From NCBI GenBank assembly GCA_027493405.1, contig JAOSKV010000012.1, positions 248,001 through 312,000 of the forward strand: a stretch of 64,000 nt of DNA, read 5' to 3'. The notes beneath the pieces were generated by a model. The model was not told the DNA's origin and searched no databases. It was given only the letters and a program-made list of their open reading frames with translations. The position numbers were made by a program, and so were the translations under genes. Shown piece after piece: positions 52,289 to 61,591 of the stretch. This stretch comes from FEB-22 sp003105195. GTDB taxonomy: Bacteria > Pseudomonadota > Alphaproteobacteria > Rhizobiales > Xanthobacteraceae. Within the stretch, counting starts at the first letter, position 1. Each line of letters begins with the position of its first letter.

Positions 52289-53383
52289 ATGCACCGTTCG
52301 ATCCTTGCCACCGTGGTGGCGGCGACCGCAATTCTCGGCGGTACCGGCCCGGCCGCCGCCCAGCGCGTCGTCAACTTCTACAACTGGTCCGACTACATCG
52401 ATCCGCAGGTGCTGGCCGACTTCACGAAGGAGACCGGCATCGCAGTCAAGTACGACACTTTCGATTCGAACGACATCCTCGAGACCAAGCTGCTCGCCGG
52501 CCGCACCGGCTACGACGTGGTGGTGCCGACCGCCTATTTCCTGCAGCGCCAGATCAAGGCGGGCGTGTTCCAGAAGCTCGACAAGAGCAAGCTGCCGAAC
52601 CTCGCCCACGCCTGGGGCGAGATCGCGAAGCGGCTCGCGGTGTACGATCCGGGCAACCAATACGCGGTCAACTACATGTGGGGCACGACCGGCATCGGCT
52701 ACAACGTCGCCAAGGCGCGCGAGGCGCTCGGCGGCGGCGCGGTCGACAGCTGGGCCGTGATGTTCGACCCCGCGGTCATCGCCCGGTTCAAGGACTGCGG
52801 CGTGCACATGCTGGACGCGGCCGACGACGTGCTCTCCGCGGCCTTGCACTATCTCGGCCTCGATCCGAACACGACGAACGAGGCCGACATCCGCAGGGCC
52901 GGGGACCTCATCGCCAAGGTGCGCCCCTTCGTGCGCAAGTTCCATTCGTCCGAGTATCTCAACGCGCTCGCCTCCGGCGAGATCTGCCTGGTGCTGGGCT
53001 ACTCGGGTGACATCAAGCAGGCGCAGAAGCGCGCCGCCGAGGCCAAGGCCGGCGTCGAGGTCGGCTATTCGATTCCCGAGGAGGGCGCACAGCTCTGGTT
53101 CGACAACCTCGCGATTCCGAAGGACGCGCGCAACGTCGCCGAGGCCCACGCGCTCATCGACTATTTGTTGCGGCCCGAGGTTGCCGCGAAGAACACGAAT
53201 TTCGTCTCCTACGCCAACGGCAACGCGGCGAGCCGCCGGTTCGTCGACAAGGCGATCCTGGCGGACAAGTCCGTCTATCCGGACGATGCCACCGTGGCGA
53301 AGCTCTACACAATCACGGCGCGCGACCAGAAGACCCAGCGCCTGATGAACCGCCTCTGGACCCGCATCAAGACCGGGAGGTGA
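52289..53383 (+). CDS. Polyamine-type ABC transporter substrate-binding protein
   Basis: A 364-residue periplasmic protein of the PotD/PotF family. The signal peptide ends GPAAAQ (residue 25), followed by VVNFYNWSDYIDPQVLADFT, the family signature. Then come YDVVVPTAYFLQRQIKAGVF, YMWGTTGIGYNVAKAREALG, EICLVLGYSGDIKQAQ and EEGAQLWFDNLAIPKDARNV. It would bind putrescine or a related polyamine. No permease or ATPase genes follow, so it works with a transporter elsewhere. The 3' end overlaps the convergent MATE gene. Confidence 0.92.
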   Translation: MHRSILATVVAATAILGGTGPAAAQRVVNFYNWSDYIDPQVLADFTKETGIAVKYDTFDSNDILETKLLAGRTGYDVVVPTAYFLQRQIKAGVFQKLDKSKLPNLAHAWGEIAKRLAVYDPGNQYAVNYMWGTTGIGYNVAKAREALGGGAVDSWAVMFDPAVIARFKDCGVHMLDAADDVLSAALHYLGLDPNTTNEADIRRAGDLIAKVRPFVRKFHSSEYLNALASGEICLVLGYSGDIKQAQKRAAEAKAGVEVGYSIPEEGAQLWFDNLAIPKDARNVAEAHALIDYLLRPEVAAKNTNFVSYANGNAASRRFVDKAILADKSVYPDDATVAKLYTITARDQKTQRLMNRLWTRIKTGR

Positions 53384-54853
53384 GGGCACCCGTGGCACCG
53401 GAGCGCGCGAACTCCGGCGACGTTTCGCTCGATGAGCGGCCGACCTTCGGCGGCACGCTCACAGCCCCAGGGGGCGAGATCGGCGTTCGGTAGCGACCAT
53501 GCACGATCATTGGGCCAGTCCGCGCCCGACAGCTGGCGATGCTCAGCCCGAACGCCGCCATCGAGGCGCCGATGAGCGCGAACAGCGTCCATGCGGCGGC
53601 GTCGACCGCCACGAGCCAGAACCCGCCGATCGTGATCACGGCGAGCCGTGCAACGCCGGCGAGGATCGGCGGCAACACGCGGTTCGCGCCCTGGGACGGA
53701 AGTAGAGGCTCAAGCCCAGTCCCACGAAGGCGAAGCCCGGTCCGGCGAAGCGCAGGTAGAGATTGGCGGCGGCGCGTACGCCAGGATCGTCGGTGAACAG
53801 GCCCGACCAGAGATCCGGCGCGAGCGTCACGGCGAGCCCGATCGCGGCGAGCGCCGCGACGCTCAAGGCCGCGCTCGTCCAGGCGACGCGGCGCGCGCGC
53901 GCGATCTCGCCGGCCCCCATGGCGAGGCCGACCAGGGGCAGGCTCGCGACCCCGACCGCGAAGGCGACCGGGATCAGGAGGAACTCGAGCCGCGCGCCGA
54001 TGCCGTAGCCCGCGAGCGTCTCGGTGCCGAAGCGCGCGGCGAGCGCCGTCAGGATCAGCATGATCAGCACGAGCTGGAACGGGCCGAGCGCCGAGACCGC
54101 CCCCACCCGGAGGATGTCGAGGAACATCGCCCGCTCGAACCGCGCGCCGGTCACGCGCAGCCGCACGCGGCCGCGCCCCGAGGCGAGGAACCAGAGCAGG
54201 AACAGGCTGGCGGCGACCGACGCGACGACGATGCCGCAGCCGACGCCCGCGAGCCCGAGCCGCGGCACCGGCCCGATGCCGAGGCCGAGCGCGCCGCCGA
54301 TGCCGACCTGCAGCAGGCAGCCTGCGAGCAGCGTGAACGAGGGCACGCGCATGTTGCCGGTGCCGCGCACGATCGAGGCGAGGGTGTTGACGAGCCAGAT
54401 CAGCACCGCCCCCGCGAGCACCACGTTCGCGTAGCCCAGGGCCTCCGCGAGCGCCGCGCCGCGCCCGCCGAGCGCGCGCAGGATCTGCATCGAGAACAGG
54501 GCGAAGACGAGGGAGGAGCCGAGCCCGGCGCCGAGCCCGATGGCGAGCGCATGGAAGGCGAGCCGCTCGGCACGCGCCACGTCGCCCGCCCCGAGCGCGC
54601 GGCTGATCGCCGAGGACACCCCGCCGCCCATGGCGCCCGCCGAAAGCATCTGCATCAGCATCACCAGCGGGAACACCAGCGCGATGCCGGCGAGCGGCGC
54701 GGTCCCGAGCGCACCCACGTAGTAGGTCTCGGCGACCGCGACGAGCGCTGCGGCGAGCATGGCGGCAAGGTTCGGCGCCGTGAGCCGCAGCAGGGTCGGG
54801 AGGATCGGCGCCGACACCAGCGGGTGAAGGCCAAGCACGGCGGCGTCGTTCAT
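53367..54853 (-). CDS. MATE family efflux transporter, one frameshift
   Basis: A membrane exporter of about 495 residues with some 12 helices, exchanging drugs or metabolites for Na+ or H+. It has LTAPNLAAMLAAALVAVAET, ISRALGAGDVARAERLAFHA, and the second half repeat GAVSALGPFQLVLIMLILTA, GLAMGAGEIARARRVAWTSA. The frame shifts at about 53698 by loss of one base, then continues SQGANRVLPPILAGVARLAV, the last two helices. The ATG at 54853 starts MNDAAVLGLHPLVSAPILPT. The 3' end overlaps the convergent binding protein gene by 17 bases if the reading frame is followed to its stop. Confidence 0.85.
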
Positions 54854-54992
54854 GTGGCTCGTCCGCGGCCGGCGCCGCCCGGATGGTGTGCGGCTCACGA
54901 TAGCCCGAGGGGCGCGCGCCGCGAAGCCGTACGGATCGGGGGGACCGCGGCGTCGCTCGGTCAGGCCGGCCTGCGCCGGCCGGGGACGCCGC

Positions 54993-55472
54993 CTACAGCT
55001 GCACCAGCCTCGACTTGAGCCGGTCGAGCAGCCGGTAGAGCGTGTACGCCTCCTCGGTCGTGAAGCCCGCGAGCGCGCTGTCGTAATAGGCCGCGATCTT
55101 CACGACCATGCGCCGCCAGACCTCGGCGCCCCGGGGCGTGAGGCGGATGCGGCGGACCCGGCCGTCCTCCGAGATGCGGACCCGCTCGATCAGGTCCGAG
55201 CGCTCCAGGCGGTTGAGCACCGCCGTCAGGTTCTGCCGGCTGAGCAGCAGGAACTCGATCAGCGCCTTCACGGTCATGCCGGCCTCCCGCACCGCCGGGC
55301 GGGAGAGGGCGCCGAGCACGGCCCATTGCTGCGTGGTGGTTCCGAACTCGGCCACTGAACGACTCCCCGTCTTGTGCATCAGGTTCGATGCCTGGTACAG
55401 CCGGAAGAACAGCCGGTTGGCGACGTCGAACCGGGCCGTGTCGAGGGCGGACGCGTGCTCAGGGATGGCCAT
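54993..55472 (-). CDS. badR: MarR-family regulator, probable BadR
   Basis: A 159-residue winged-helix regulator. FDVANRLFFRLYQASNLMHK is the dimer helix; then come VAEFGTTTQQWAVLGALSRP, VKALIEFLLLSRQNLTAVLN as recognition region and RLERSDLIERVRISEDGRVR, RIRLTPRGAEVWRRM as wing. It is divergent from genes matching badH and badI, the arrangement of badR in Rhodopseudomonas palustris, where BadR represses cyclohexanecarboxylate degradation until the CoA thioester inducer is present. The start at 55472 keeps the palindromic operator outside the gene; ATG 55496 is an alternative. The assignment rests on context plus family. Confidence 0.85.
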   Translation of the reverse strand: MAIPEHASALDTARFDVANRLFFRLYQASNLMHKTGSRSVAEFGTTTQQWAVLGALSRPAVREAGMTVKALIEFLLLSRQNLTAVLNRLERSDLIERVRISEDGRVRRIRLTPRGAEVWRRMVVKIAAYYDSALAGFTTEEAYTLYRLLDRLKSRLVQL

Positions 55473-55473
55473 C

Positions 55474-55505
55474 GATATATCAATGTATTGCTTCATTTGC
55501 AAATG
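55474..55505. promoter_or_regulatory. Palindromic operator in the badR-badH gap
   Basis: CATTTGCAAATG (55494-55505) is a perfect 12-bp palindrome; GATATATC (55474-55481) and CAATGTATTG (55481-55490) are further inverted repeats. They lie just upstream of the MarR start and about 50 bases before badH, in an AT-rich island within GC-rich DNA. This placement fits MarR autoregulation. Confidence 0.6.
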
Positions 55506-55553
55506 TAGCATACCATTGTCATATCTGAAACGAGAAATCCGAAAGGCACGGGC

Positions 55554-56321
55554 GTGCGGGGACTGACGGACCGGGTCGTGATCGTCACGGGGGGCGGGGG
55601 CGGCATCGGCACCGCGACCTGCCGGCGGCTCGCCGAGGAGGGCGCGAAGGTCGCGGTGTTCGATCTCGACGGCGCCAGCGCCGAACGGACCGCGGCCGGC
55701 ATCCGGGACGGCGGCGGCCGCGCGCAGGCCTTCACCTGCGACATCGCCCGCTACGACGACTGCCGGACCGCGGTCGCGGCCGCCGAGCAGGCGCTCGGGC
55801 CGCTCGACGTGCTGGTCAACAATGCGGGCTGGGACGTCTTCCGCCCGTTCCTCGAGACCACGCCGGCCGACTGGGAGCGCATCATCGCGATCAACCTGAC
55901 CGGCACGCTCAACATGCACCACGCGGCGCTGCCCGGCATGGTCGCGCGCAAGCGCGGCCGCGTCGTCAACGTCTCCTCGGACGCCGCGCGGGTCGGCTCC
56001 TCGGGCGAGGCCGTCTACGCGGCCTGCAAGGCCGGCATGATCGGCTTCTCCAAGACGCTCGCGCGCGAGCATGCCCGCCACGGCATCACCGTGAACGTGG
56101 TCTGCCCCGGCATCGTCGCGACCAAGCTCTACGAGGACTACAAGAAGGGCGCGCGCAATCCCGAGAAGCTCGACGAGGCCTTCCGCCGCGCGATCCCGAT
56201 GGGTCGTCTCGGCGAGCCCGAGGACCTGCACGGCGCGATCTGCTTTTTCGCAAGCGACGACGCGGCCTTCATGACGGGCCAGGTCGTCAGCGTGTCCGGC
56301 GGCCTGACCATGGCCGGGTGA
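55554..56321 (+). CDS. badH: 2-hydroxycyclohexanecarboxyl-CoA dehydrogenase
   Basis: A 255-residue short-chain dehydrogenase, the same length as R. palustris BadH. It has VVIVTGGGGGIGTATCRRLA (NAD site), VLVNNAGWDVFRPFLETTPA, the catalytic Ser in VVNVSSDAARVGSS and YAACKAGMIGFSKTLAREHA (Tyr/Lys). It would oxidise 2-hydroxycyclohexanecarboxyl-CoA to the 2-keto compound. The start is GTG at 55554. Its stop overlaps the beginning of the badI leader by 4 bases. The family assignment is strong through the adjacency of badI and a MarR gene. Confidence 0.9.
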   Translation: MRGLTDRVVIVTGGGGGIGTATCRRLAEEGAKVAVFDLDGASAERTAAGIRDGGGRAQAFTCDIARYDDCRTAVAAAEQALGPLDVLVNNAGWDVFRPFLETTPADWERIIAINLTGTLNMHHAALPGMVARKRGRVVNVSSDAARVGSSGEAVYAACKAGMIGFSKTLAREHARHGITVNVVCPGIVATKLYEDYKKGARNPEKLDEAFRRAIPMGRLGEPEDLHGAICFFASDDAAFMTGQVVSVSGGLTMAG

Positions 56322-56329
56322 GGGAACCC

Positions 56330-57112
56330 ATGACCTACGAAGACATCCTGTTCGACGTCGCCGACGGCGTTGCGCGCATCACCATCAACCGTCCCTCGGT
56401 GATGAACGCCTTCCGCGGCCGCACTTGCGAGGAGCTGATCCACGCCCTCAACCGCGCCGGCTGGGACAAGGCGGTGGGAGTGATCGTGCTCGCGGGCGCG
56501 GGCGACAAGGCTTTCTGCACCGGCGGCGACCAATCGGCCCACGAGGGCCAGTACGACGGGCGCGGCACCATCGGCCTGCCGGTCGAGGAGCTGCAGGGCC
56601 TGATCCGCGACGTGCCGAAGCCCGTGATCGCCCGCGTGCAGGGCTACGCGATCGGCGGCGGCAACGTGCTCGCCACGCTCTGCGACTTCACCATCGCGTC
56701 CGAGAAGGCGGTGTTCGGCCAGGTCGGGCCCAAGGTCGGCTCGGTCGACCCCGGCTTCGGCACCGCCTACCTGGCGCGCGTCGTCGGCGAGAAGAAGGCG
56801 CGCGAGATGTGGTACCTCTGCCGCCGCTACGGCGCGCAGGAGGCCCTCGCCATGGGCCTCGTCAACACCGTGGTGCCGCACGATCAGCTCGACGCCGAGG
56901 TCGCCCGCTGGTGCGCCGAGATCGTCGAGCGGAGCCCGACCGCGATCGCGATCGCCAAGCGCTCCTTCAACGCCGACAGCGACAACATCCGCGGCATCTC
57001 GGCCATGGGGATACAGGCGCTCAGCCTCTATTACCAGACCGAGGAATCGAAGGAGGGCGTGCGCGCCTTCAACGAGAAGCGCAAGCCGGATTTCCGGCGT
57101 TACGTGAAATGA
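56330..57112 (+). CDS. badI: 2-ketocyclohexanecarboxyl-CoA hydrolase
   Basis: A 260-residue crotonase-fold enzyme, identical in length to BadI, which opens the alicyclic ring of 2-ketocyclohexanecarboxyl-CoA to pimeloyl-CoA. It has ITINRPSVMNAFRGRTCEEL, CTGGDQSAHEGQYDGRGTIG, GYAIGGGNVLATLCDFTIAS and QVGPKVGSVDPGFGTAYLAR, as in the MenB/BadI branch. The ATG at 56330 is preceded by a GAGGG site. Its stop overlaps the ATG of a truncated ABC transporter gene. Confidence 0.92.
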   Translation: MTYEDILFDVADGVARITINRPSVMNAFRGRTCEELIHALNRAGWDKAVGVIVLAGAGDKAFCTGGDQSAHEGQYDGRGTIGLPVEELQGLIRDVPKPVIARVQGYAIGGGNVLATLCDFTIASEKAVFGQVGPKVGSVDPGFGTAYLARVVGEKKAREMWYLCRRYGAQEALAMGLVNTVVPHDQLDAEVARWCAEIVERSPTAIAIAKRSFNADSDNIRGISAMGIQALSLYYQTEESKEGVRAFNEKRKPDFRRYVK

Positions 57113-57296
57113 GCGCCGTCAACGGCGTTGCCGTGGTCGACCGAGCTTCGAGGTCCCGGCCCACGGCATCGTCGCCATGCTGGGCGCGAACGGCGCCGGC
57201 AAGTCGACGACGCTGAAGGCGATCCCCGGCCTGCTCGAGGGCGAGGACGGGGAGGTGACCCCGCGGCGACTCGCTTCGCCCGCTTGGCCGGGATGA
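57109..57296 (+). pseudogene. Truncated LivF-type ABC ATPase
   Basis: The fragment FEVPAHGIVAMLGANGAGKS, TTLKAIPGLLEGEDGEVT is the first 45 residues of a branched-chain amino acid-type ABC ATPase, with an intact Walker A. The N-terminal beta strand is compressed: the ATG (57109) is in another frame, so codons have been lost. After GEVT it runs into the end piece of the dispersed repeat (57256-57298), which removed the rest of the gene. It may be the relic of an aromatic or alicyclic acid transporter gene once following badI. Confidence 0.75.
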
Positions 57297-57401
57297 CGTC
57301 CACAGTGCAGCCTTCGACACAGTAGGGATAGCCGCGCAGCGGCATATTGAGGCGGCTGACACCGCTCTGGCGCGGTGGGCGCTATCGCGCCCCGCGAAGC
57401 A

Positions 57402-58322
57402 TCACCGCCATCGCCGGTGCAGCCAGAGCCAGTCCTCGGGGTGCTCGCGCACCCAGCCTTCGACCACGCTCGTGATCACCTGCATGGTGCCCGGAATGTC
57501 GATCCGGCCCTCCGCGTCGCGCACCGGCGTGATCGGGTCGCTCACCTCGCCCCAGAAGGTGTTGCGGTCGGCGAGGCGCACCATGCGCACGCCGCGGATC
57601 GGGCAGTCCACGTGGCGTGCCAGCTGGGCGATCAGCGGGTTCGCCTTGGCGGGGCGGCCGAAGAAGGTGACGTCGACGCCTTTCACGTAGTGCTGGTCCA
57701 CCAGCATGCCGACATGGCCGCCGGCCTGCAGCGCCTTGGCGAGGCGCACCGGCGCATCGAGCGAGGTCGCGACCAGCGTGCCCATCAGGCCCTTGCGGAT
57801 CTCCAGGATGGCGTCGTTGATCGCGGCGATGTTCGCGCTGCGATAGAGCACGTGGCCGTGGATGCCGAACTTGGTCGCCGCGATCGCCGGGATCTCCCAG
57901 TTCGCGAGATGCGCCGAGAAGAACAGGCCGGGCACGCCGTCGTCGCGGATCGCGCGATAGGCCTCGTAGGTGCGCGGCTCGTAGAAGCAGTCGGCCGGCC
58001 CCGGAGCGTCCATGTCGAGGATGCGCAGGTGGTCGATATGCGCGAACTCGGCGGCGACGCGGCCGAGATTGTCCCAGACGCCGGCGAGGATCCGCTCGAT
58101 CTCCTGCGGCGATTTCTCCGGGAATGCGCGCCGGAGGTTCTCGCGTCCGAGCCGGTGCTCGCGCAGCCACGGGCCGATGCGCCGCATGCCCGTGCCCGTG
58201 AAGTCCGCGAGCCTCCTGCGGTCGATCCGGCGGAACAGGCGCAGCAGCGCGACCGCGAGTGAGCCGACGATCGCGTCGCCGACGGGCTTCAGGGGACGGA
58301 GGAGGCGGCGGAGCGGACGCAT
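57402..58322 (-). CDS. lpxXL: Lipid A very-long-chain fatty acyltransferase
   Basis: A 306-residue acyltransferase of the LpxL/HtrB family. The catalytic HX4E is present in LFFSAHLANWEIPAIAATKF, with further conserved segments VLYRSANIAAINDAILEIRK, GGHVGMLVDQHYVKGVDVTF, FFGRPAKANPLIAQLARHVD and the end DWLWLHRRWR. In Rhizobiales LpxXL transfers a C28-type hydroxylated acyl chain from AcpXL to lipid A. It is the last gene of the acpXL cluster. The ATG at 58322 is chosen because upstream codons run into a repeat. Confidence 0.9.
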   Translation of the reverse strand: MRPLRRLLRPLKPVGDAIVGSLAVALLRLFRRIDRRRLADFTGTGMRRIGPWLREHRLGRENLRRAFPEKSPQEIERILAGVWDNLGRVAAEFAHIDHLRILDMDAPGPADCFYEPRTYEAYRAIRDDGVPGLFFSAHLANWEIPAIAATKFGIHGHVLYRSANIAAINDAILEIRKGLMGTLVATSLDAPVRLAKALQAGGHVGMLVDQHYVKGVDVTFFGRPAKANPLIAQLARHVDCPIRGVRMVRLADRNTFWGEVSDPITPVRDAEGRIDIPGTMQVITSVVEGWVREHPEDWLWLHRRWR

Positions 58323-58339
58323 GCGGATCGGCGCCTGCG

Positions 58340-58455
58340 CGTCATCGCGGACGCCGCGAAGCGGCGATCCGGGATCCATGACCCCTGTCCGTCCGCCTCG
58401 CGACGGCGGGGGCCATGGATCCCGGCTCTCGCTTCGCTCGGCCGGGATGACGCCG
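58340..58455. repeat. Dispersed palindromic repeat, copy 2
   Basis: Between lpxXL and the dehydrogenase gene. It shares GGCGATCCGGGATCC, TGTCCGTCCGC, CCATGGATCCCGG and GGGATGACG in the same order as the copy at 25520-25621, with about 80% identity by eye. The last block also appears at 57256-57298. Confidence 0.8.
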
Positions 58456-58476
58456 TGAGTGTCTCACGATCATCGC

Positions 58477-59499
58477 CTAGAAATGCACCACGATCTTGCC
58501 GAAGACCTGGCGGCTCTCCAGCCGCTCGAGGCCGCGCTCGAAGTCGGCGAGCGCGAACTCGGAGTCGATCACCGGGGTGAGCCCGCCCGCCATCTTGGCC
58601 AGCGTCTCGTGCACGTTCCGGATGGTCGCGCCGAACGAGCCGATGATCCGGTACTGCTGCAGGTAGAGCTGGAACAGGTTGATCTGGGTCGACTGTCCCG
58701 AGGTGGAGCCGCAGGTGACCAGGCGTCCGCCGCGCTTCAAGGAGAACAGCGAGCCGTTGAAGGTATCGGGCCCGACGTGCTCGAACGCGACGTCGACGCC
58801 CTTCTTGCCCGTGATCTTGCGCACCACGCCCTCGAAGCGCTCGGTGCGGTAATTGATCACGTGGTCGGCGCCGATCGCCTTCGCTTTTCCGGCCTTCTCG
58901 TCGTCGCCCACCGTGGTGATCACGGTGCAGCCGATCGCCTTGGCCATCTTGATCGCCGCCGTGCCGATGCCCGAGCCGCCCGCCTGCACCAGGATCCATT
59001 CGCCCGGCTCGAGCTTCGCGTTGTCGAACAGCATGTGCTGCACGGTCGCCCAGGCGACCGGCGCACAGGCGGCGTCGCGGTCGCTCATGCCGTCCGGAAC
59101 CTTGATCACGAGACGCGCCGGCATGTTGAGGAGGTCGCGCGCGAACCCGTCGGCATGGAAGCCCATCACGCCGGACACGTTCTCGCAGAGATTGTCGCGT
59201 CCCTCCCGGCAGGCCTTGCAGGTGCCGCAGGTGAGCCCGCCATACATCACGACACGGTCGCCCGGCGTGACGCTCGTGACGTTCGGCCCGACCGCCGCGA
59301 TCTCGCCCGCCGCCTCGACGCCCACCACCAGCGGCAGCTTCCGCTTGGCGAAGGCCATGCCGCGGAAGCCCCAGACGTCGAGATGGTTGAGGCCGATGGT
59401 CTTGATGCGCACCTGCACCTCGTCGGCGCCCGGCGCCGGCGGCTCCGGGATGTCCGCCAGCTCGAGCTTGCGGTCGCCGAGCAGGGTAAGCGCGCGCAT
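58477..59499 (-). CDS. Medium-chain dehydrogenase of the VLCFA cluster
   Basis: A 340-residue member of the zinc-type alcohol dehydrogenase superfamily. The structural zinc site is present (CGTCKACREGRDNLC), but the catalytic zinc ligands are replaced: NHLDVWGFRG where Cys is expected and GVEAAGE where GHE is expected. So it is probably a zinc-independent reductase acting on an acyl-ACP or acyl-CoA. Rossmann motif: VQAGGSGIGTAAIKMAKAIG. In Rhizobium the same position is occupied by adh2XL. It lies in the same direction as fabG and lpxXL. Confidence 0.88.
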   Translation of the reverse strand: MRALTLLGDRKLELADIPEPPAPGADEVQVRIKTIGLNHLDVWGFRGMAFAKRKLPLVVGVEAAGEIAAVGPNVTSVTPGDRVVMYGGLTCGTCKACREGRDNLCENVSGVMGFHADGFARDLLNMPARLVIKVPDGMSDRDAACAPVAWATVQHMLFDNAKLEPGEWILVQAGGSGIGTAAIKMAKAIGCTVITTVGDDEKAGKAKAIGADHVINYRTERFEGVVRKITGKKGVDVAFEHVGPDTFNGSLFSLKRGGRLVTCGSTSGQSTQINLFQLYLQQYRIIGSFGATIRNVHETLAKMAGGLTPVIDSEFALADFERGLERLESRQVFGKIVVHF

Positions 59500-59537
59500 G
59501 GTCTTGCGTCTCCAACGACCCGGTGATGTACGGGAAT

Positions 59538-60296
59538 TCAGCGGTGGATGCCTATCGCCGCCGAAAGGCCGCCGTCAACCGGCAACACCGCGCCCGTGAC
59601 GTAGGCGGCGGCGGGCGAGAGCAGGAAGGCGACGAGGCCGGCGATCTCGGCCGGGGCCGCGAAGCGGCCGGCCGGGATCTGCTTCTCCATGGCTTCGCGA
59701 TAGGCCGCGTAGGGCGCCATCATCTCGGTGTCGATGAAGCCGGGCGCGACCAGGTTGACGGTGACGCCGCGCCGCGCGGTCTCGATCGCGAGCGTGCGCA
59801 TGTAGCCGGCGAGGGCCGCCTTGGAGGCCGCATAGGCGGCATTGCCCTGGTTGCCGCGCTCCGCCGTCACCGAGCCGATCACCACGATACGGCCATCGCG
59901 CGCGCGCGTCATCGGCCGCACCAGCGAAGTGACGACGCGCGTGAAGGACCAGAAGTTGACCTGCATCACGGCCTCGGCCCTGGCCTGGTCCATGATCGCG
60001 GCCAGCGTGTCGTAGGCTTGGCCCGCATTGTGCACGAAGCCGGAGTAGGGCGGCTCGCCCTCGAGCGCCTTCACGAACGAATCGACCTGCGTCTTGTCGG
60101 AGAGGTCGACCTGCCGCGCCGCGAAGCTCTGCCCCGGATGCGCGGCGGACAGCTCGCGCGCGAGCGCGTCGGCTTCCGCCGCGGCCGAGCGGTACGTGAA
60201 GGACACGTCGTGGCCGGCGGCGGCGAGCGCGCGCACGATCGCGGCGCCCAGTCCCCGTCCGCCCCCGGTGACGAGGACGCGCCGGCCGTCCGCCAT
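59538..60296 (-). CDS. 3-oxoacyl-ACP reductase (FabG-like)
   Basis: A 252-residue short-chain dehydrogenase. VLVTGGGRGLGAAIVRALAA is the cofactor site, FVHNAGQAYDTLAAIMDQ the NAG motif, IVVIGSVTAERGNQGNAAYA the catalytic Ser/Tyr with ASK following. It ends GAVLPVDGGLSAAIGIHR. It would reduce 3-oxoacyl-AcpXL in the very-long-chain cycle. The start overlaps the stop of the upstream ketosynthase (ATGA). The gene is extra compared with the classic rhizobial cluster. Confidence 0.9.
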   Translation of the reverse strand: MADGRRVLVTGGGRGLGAAIVRALAAAGHDVSFTYRSAAAEADALARELSAAHPGQSFAARQVDLSDKTQVDSFVKALEGEPPYSGFVHNAGQAYDTLAAIMDQARAEAVMQVNFWSFTRVVTSLVRPMTRARDGRIVVIGSVTAERGNQGNAAYAASKAALAGYMRTLAIETARRGVTVNLVAPGFIDTEMMAPYAAYREAMEKQIPAGRFAAPAEIAGLVAFLLSPAAAYVTGAVLPVDGGLSAAIGIHR

Positions 60297-61576
60297 CACG
60301 CGGGCTCCCGGCCCATCACCAGGCTGACGTTCTGGCCGCCGAAGCCGAAGGAGTTGGAGAGCACGTGGCGCACCCGCGCGTCGCGCGCGACGTTCGGCAC
60401 CACGTCGAGGGGGATCGCCGGATCCGGCACCTCGTAGTTGATGGTCGGCGGGATGCGCTGGTGCTCGAGCGTGAGCAGCGAGAAAACCGCCTCGACCGCG
60501 CCCGCGGCCGAGAGGGTGTGGCCGACCATCGACTTGTTGGACGAGATCGGCACGCTCTTCGCACGCTCGCCCAGCACCGCCATGACGCCGAGGCATTCCA
60601 TCTTGTCGTTCTCGGGCGTGCCGGTGCCGTGGGGGTTGATGTAGTCGATGTCGTCCGGCGACAGCCCCGCATCCGCGATCGCGTTCGAGATGCAGCCGAT
60701 GATCGGCTTGCCGTCCGGGCTCGATCGGGTGCGGTGGAACGCGTCGGCGCGCTCGCCGCAGCCTTCGAGGACGCCGAGGATCCGGGCGCCGCGCGCGCGC
60801 ATGTTCCAGGCTCTCGAGCACCAGGGCGCCGGCGCCCTCCGCCATCACGAAGCCGTCGCGGTTCTTGGCGAAGGGCTTCGCGGCGGCCTGGGGCGGGTCG
60901 TTATGGGTCGAGAGCGCCGAGAGAGCAGCGAGAAGCGGATCAACGACTCGGCGTTCACCGAGCCGTCGGTGCCGATGCACAGCGCCGCGTCCGCCTCGCC
61001 GCGGCGGATCGCCTCGACGCCGAGCTGGATCGCGGTCGCGCCCGAGGCGCAGGCGGTCGAGAGCGAGACCGGCGAGCCCTTGGTGCCGAAACGCTCCGCG
61101 ATCCGGTCCGCCACCGAGGAGAACAGGAAGCGCTCGTAGTAGCCGTGGAATCGTCCGGTCTCGGCGCCGCGCACGAGATCGCGGTAGGTGATCTCCTGGT
61201 TGCTGCCGGCTGCCTGGACGACCTCGTTGCGCTGCGGCCACTCCATCTCGACCGGGGCCACCGCGAGATACAGGGGTCCCGGGAAGTCCGCGGGCGCGCC
61301 GATGTTCGATTGCCCGATCGCCTCGTCGGCGGCGAGCTCGGCGAGCTGCTCCGAGAGGGCCGGCGCGTTCATCGGCTCGACCGGCACGAAGTCCACGGTC
61401 CCCGCGATGGTGGTGCGCAGCCCGTCGGTCGGGAAGCGCGTGATCCCGTGGATGCCCGAGGTGCCGGCGGTCAGCCGTTTCCAGTTCTCGTCCCTGCCGG
61501 TCCCGAGCGAGGTGACGACGCCCATCCCCGTGACGACCACGATCGGGCGTCCCGCGTGATCACGATAGTCCGCCAT
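60296..61576 (-). CDS. Beta-ketoacyl-ACP synthase FabF1XL-like, two frameshifts
   Basis: A condensing enzyme of about 426 residues elongating the AcpXL-bound chain. Active site Cys in VSLSTACASGATAIQLG, the first His in YINPHGTGTPENDKMECLGV and the second His in SNKSMVGHTLSAAGAVEAVF are all present. The frame changes twice: near 60925 (an extra CT in a CTCTCT run) and near 60805 (loss of one GC in a GCGCGCGCGC run). All three parts are clearly one protein, so the breaks look like sequence errors. The ATG at 61576 starts MADYRDHAGRPIVVVTGMGV. Confidence 0.88.
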
Positions 61577-61591
61577 CCCGTCCTCCTTGCT

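Noticed and set aside
54993..56231. Long minus-strand frame joining the MarR gene to sequence opposite badH
   Set aside because: Only the MarR part is protein-like; the extension is antisense to badH.
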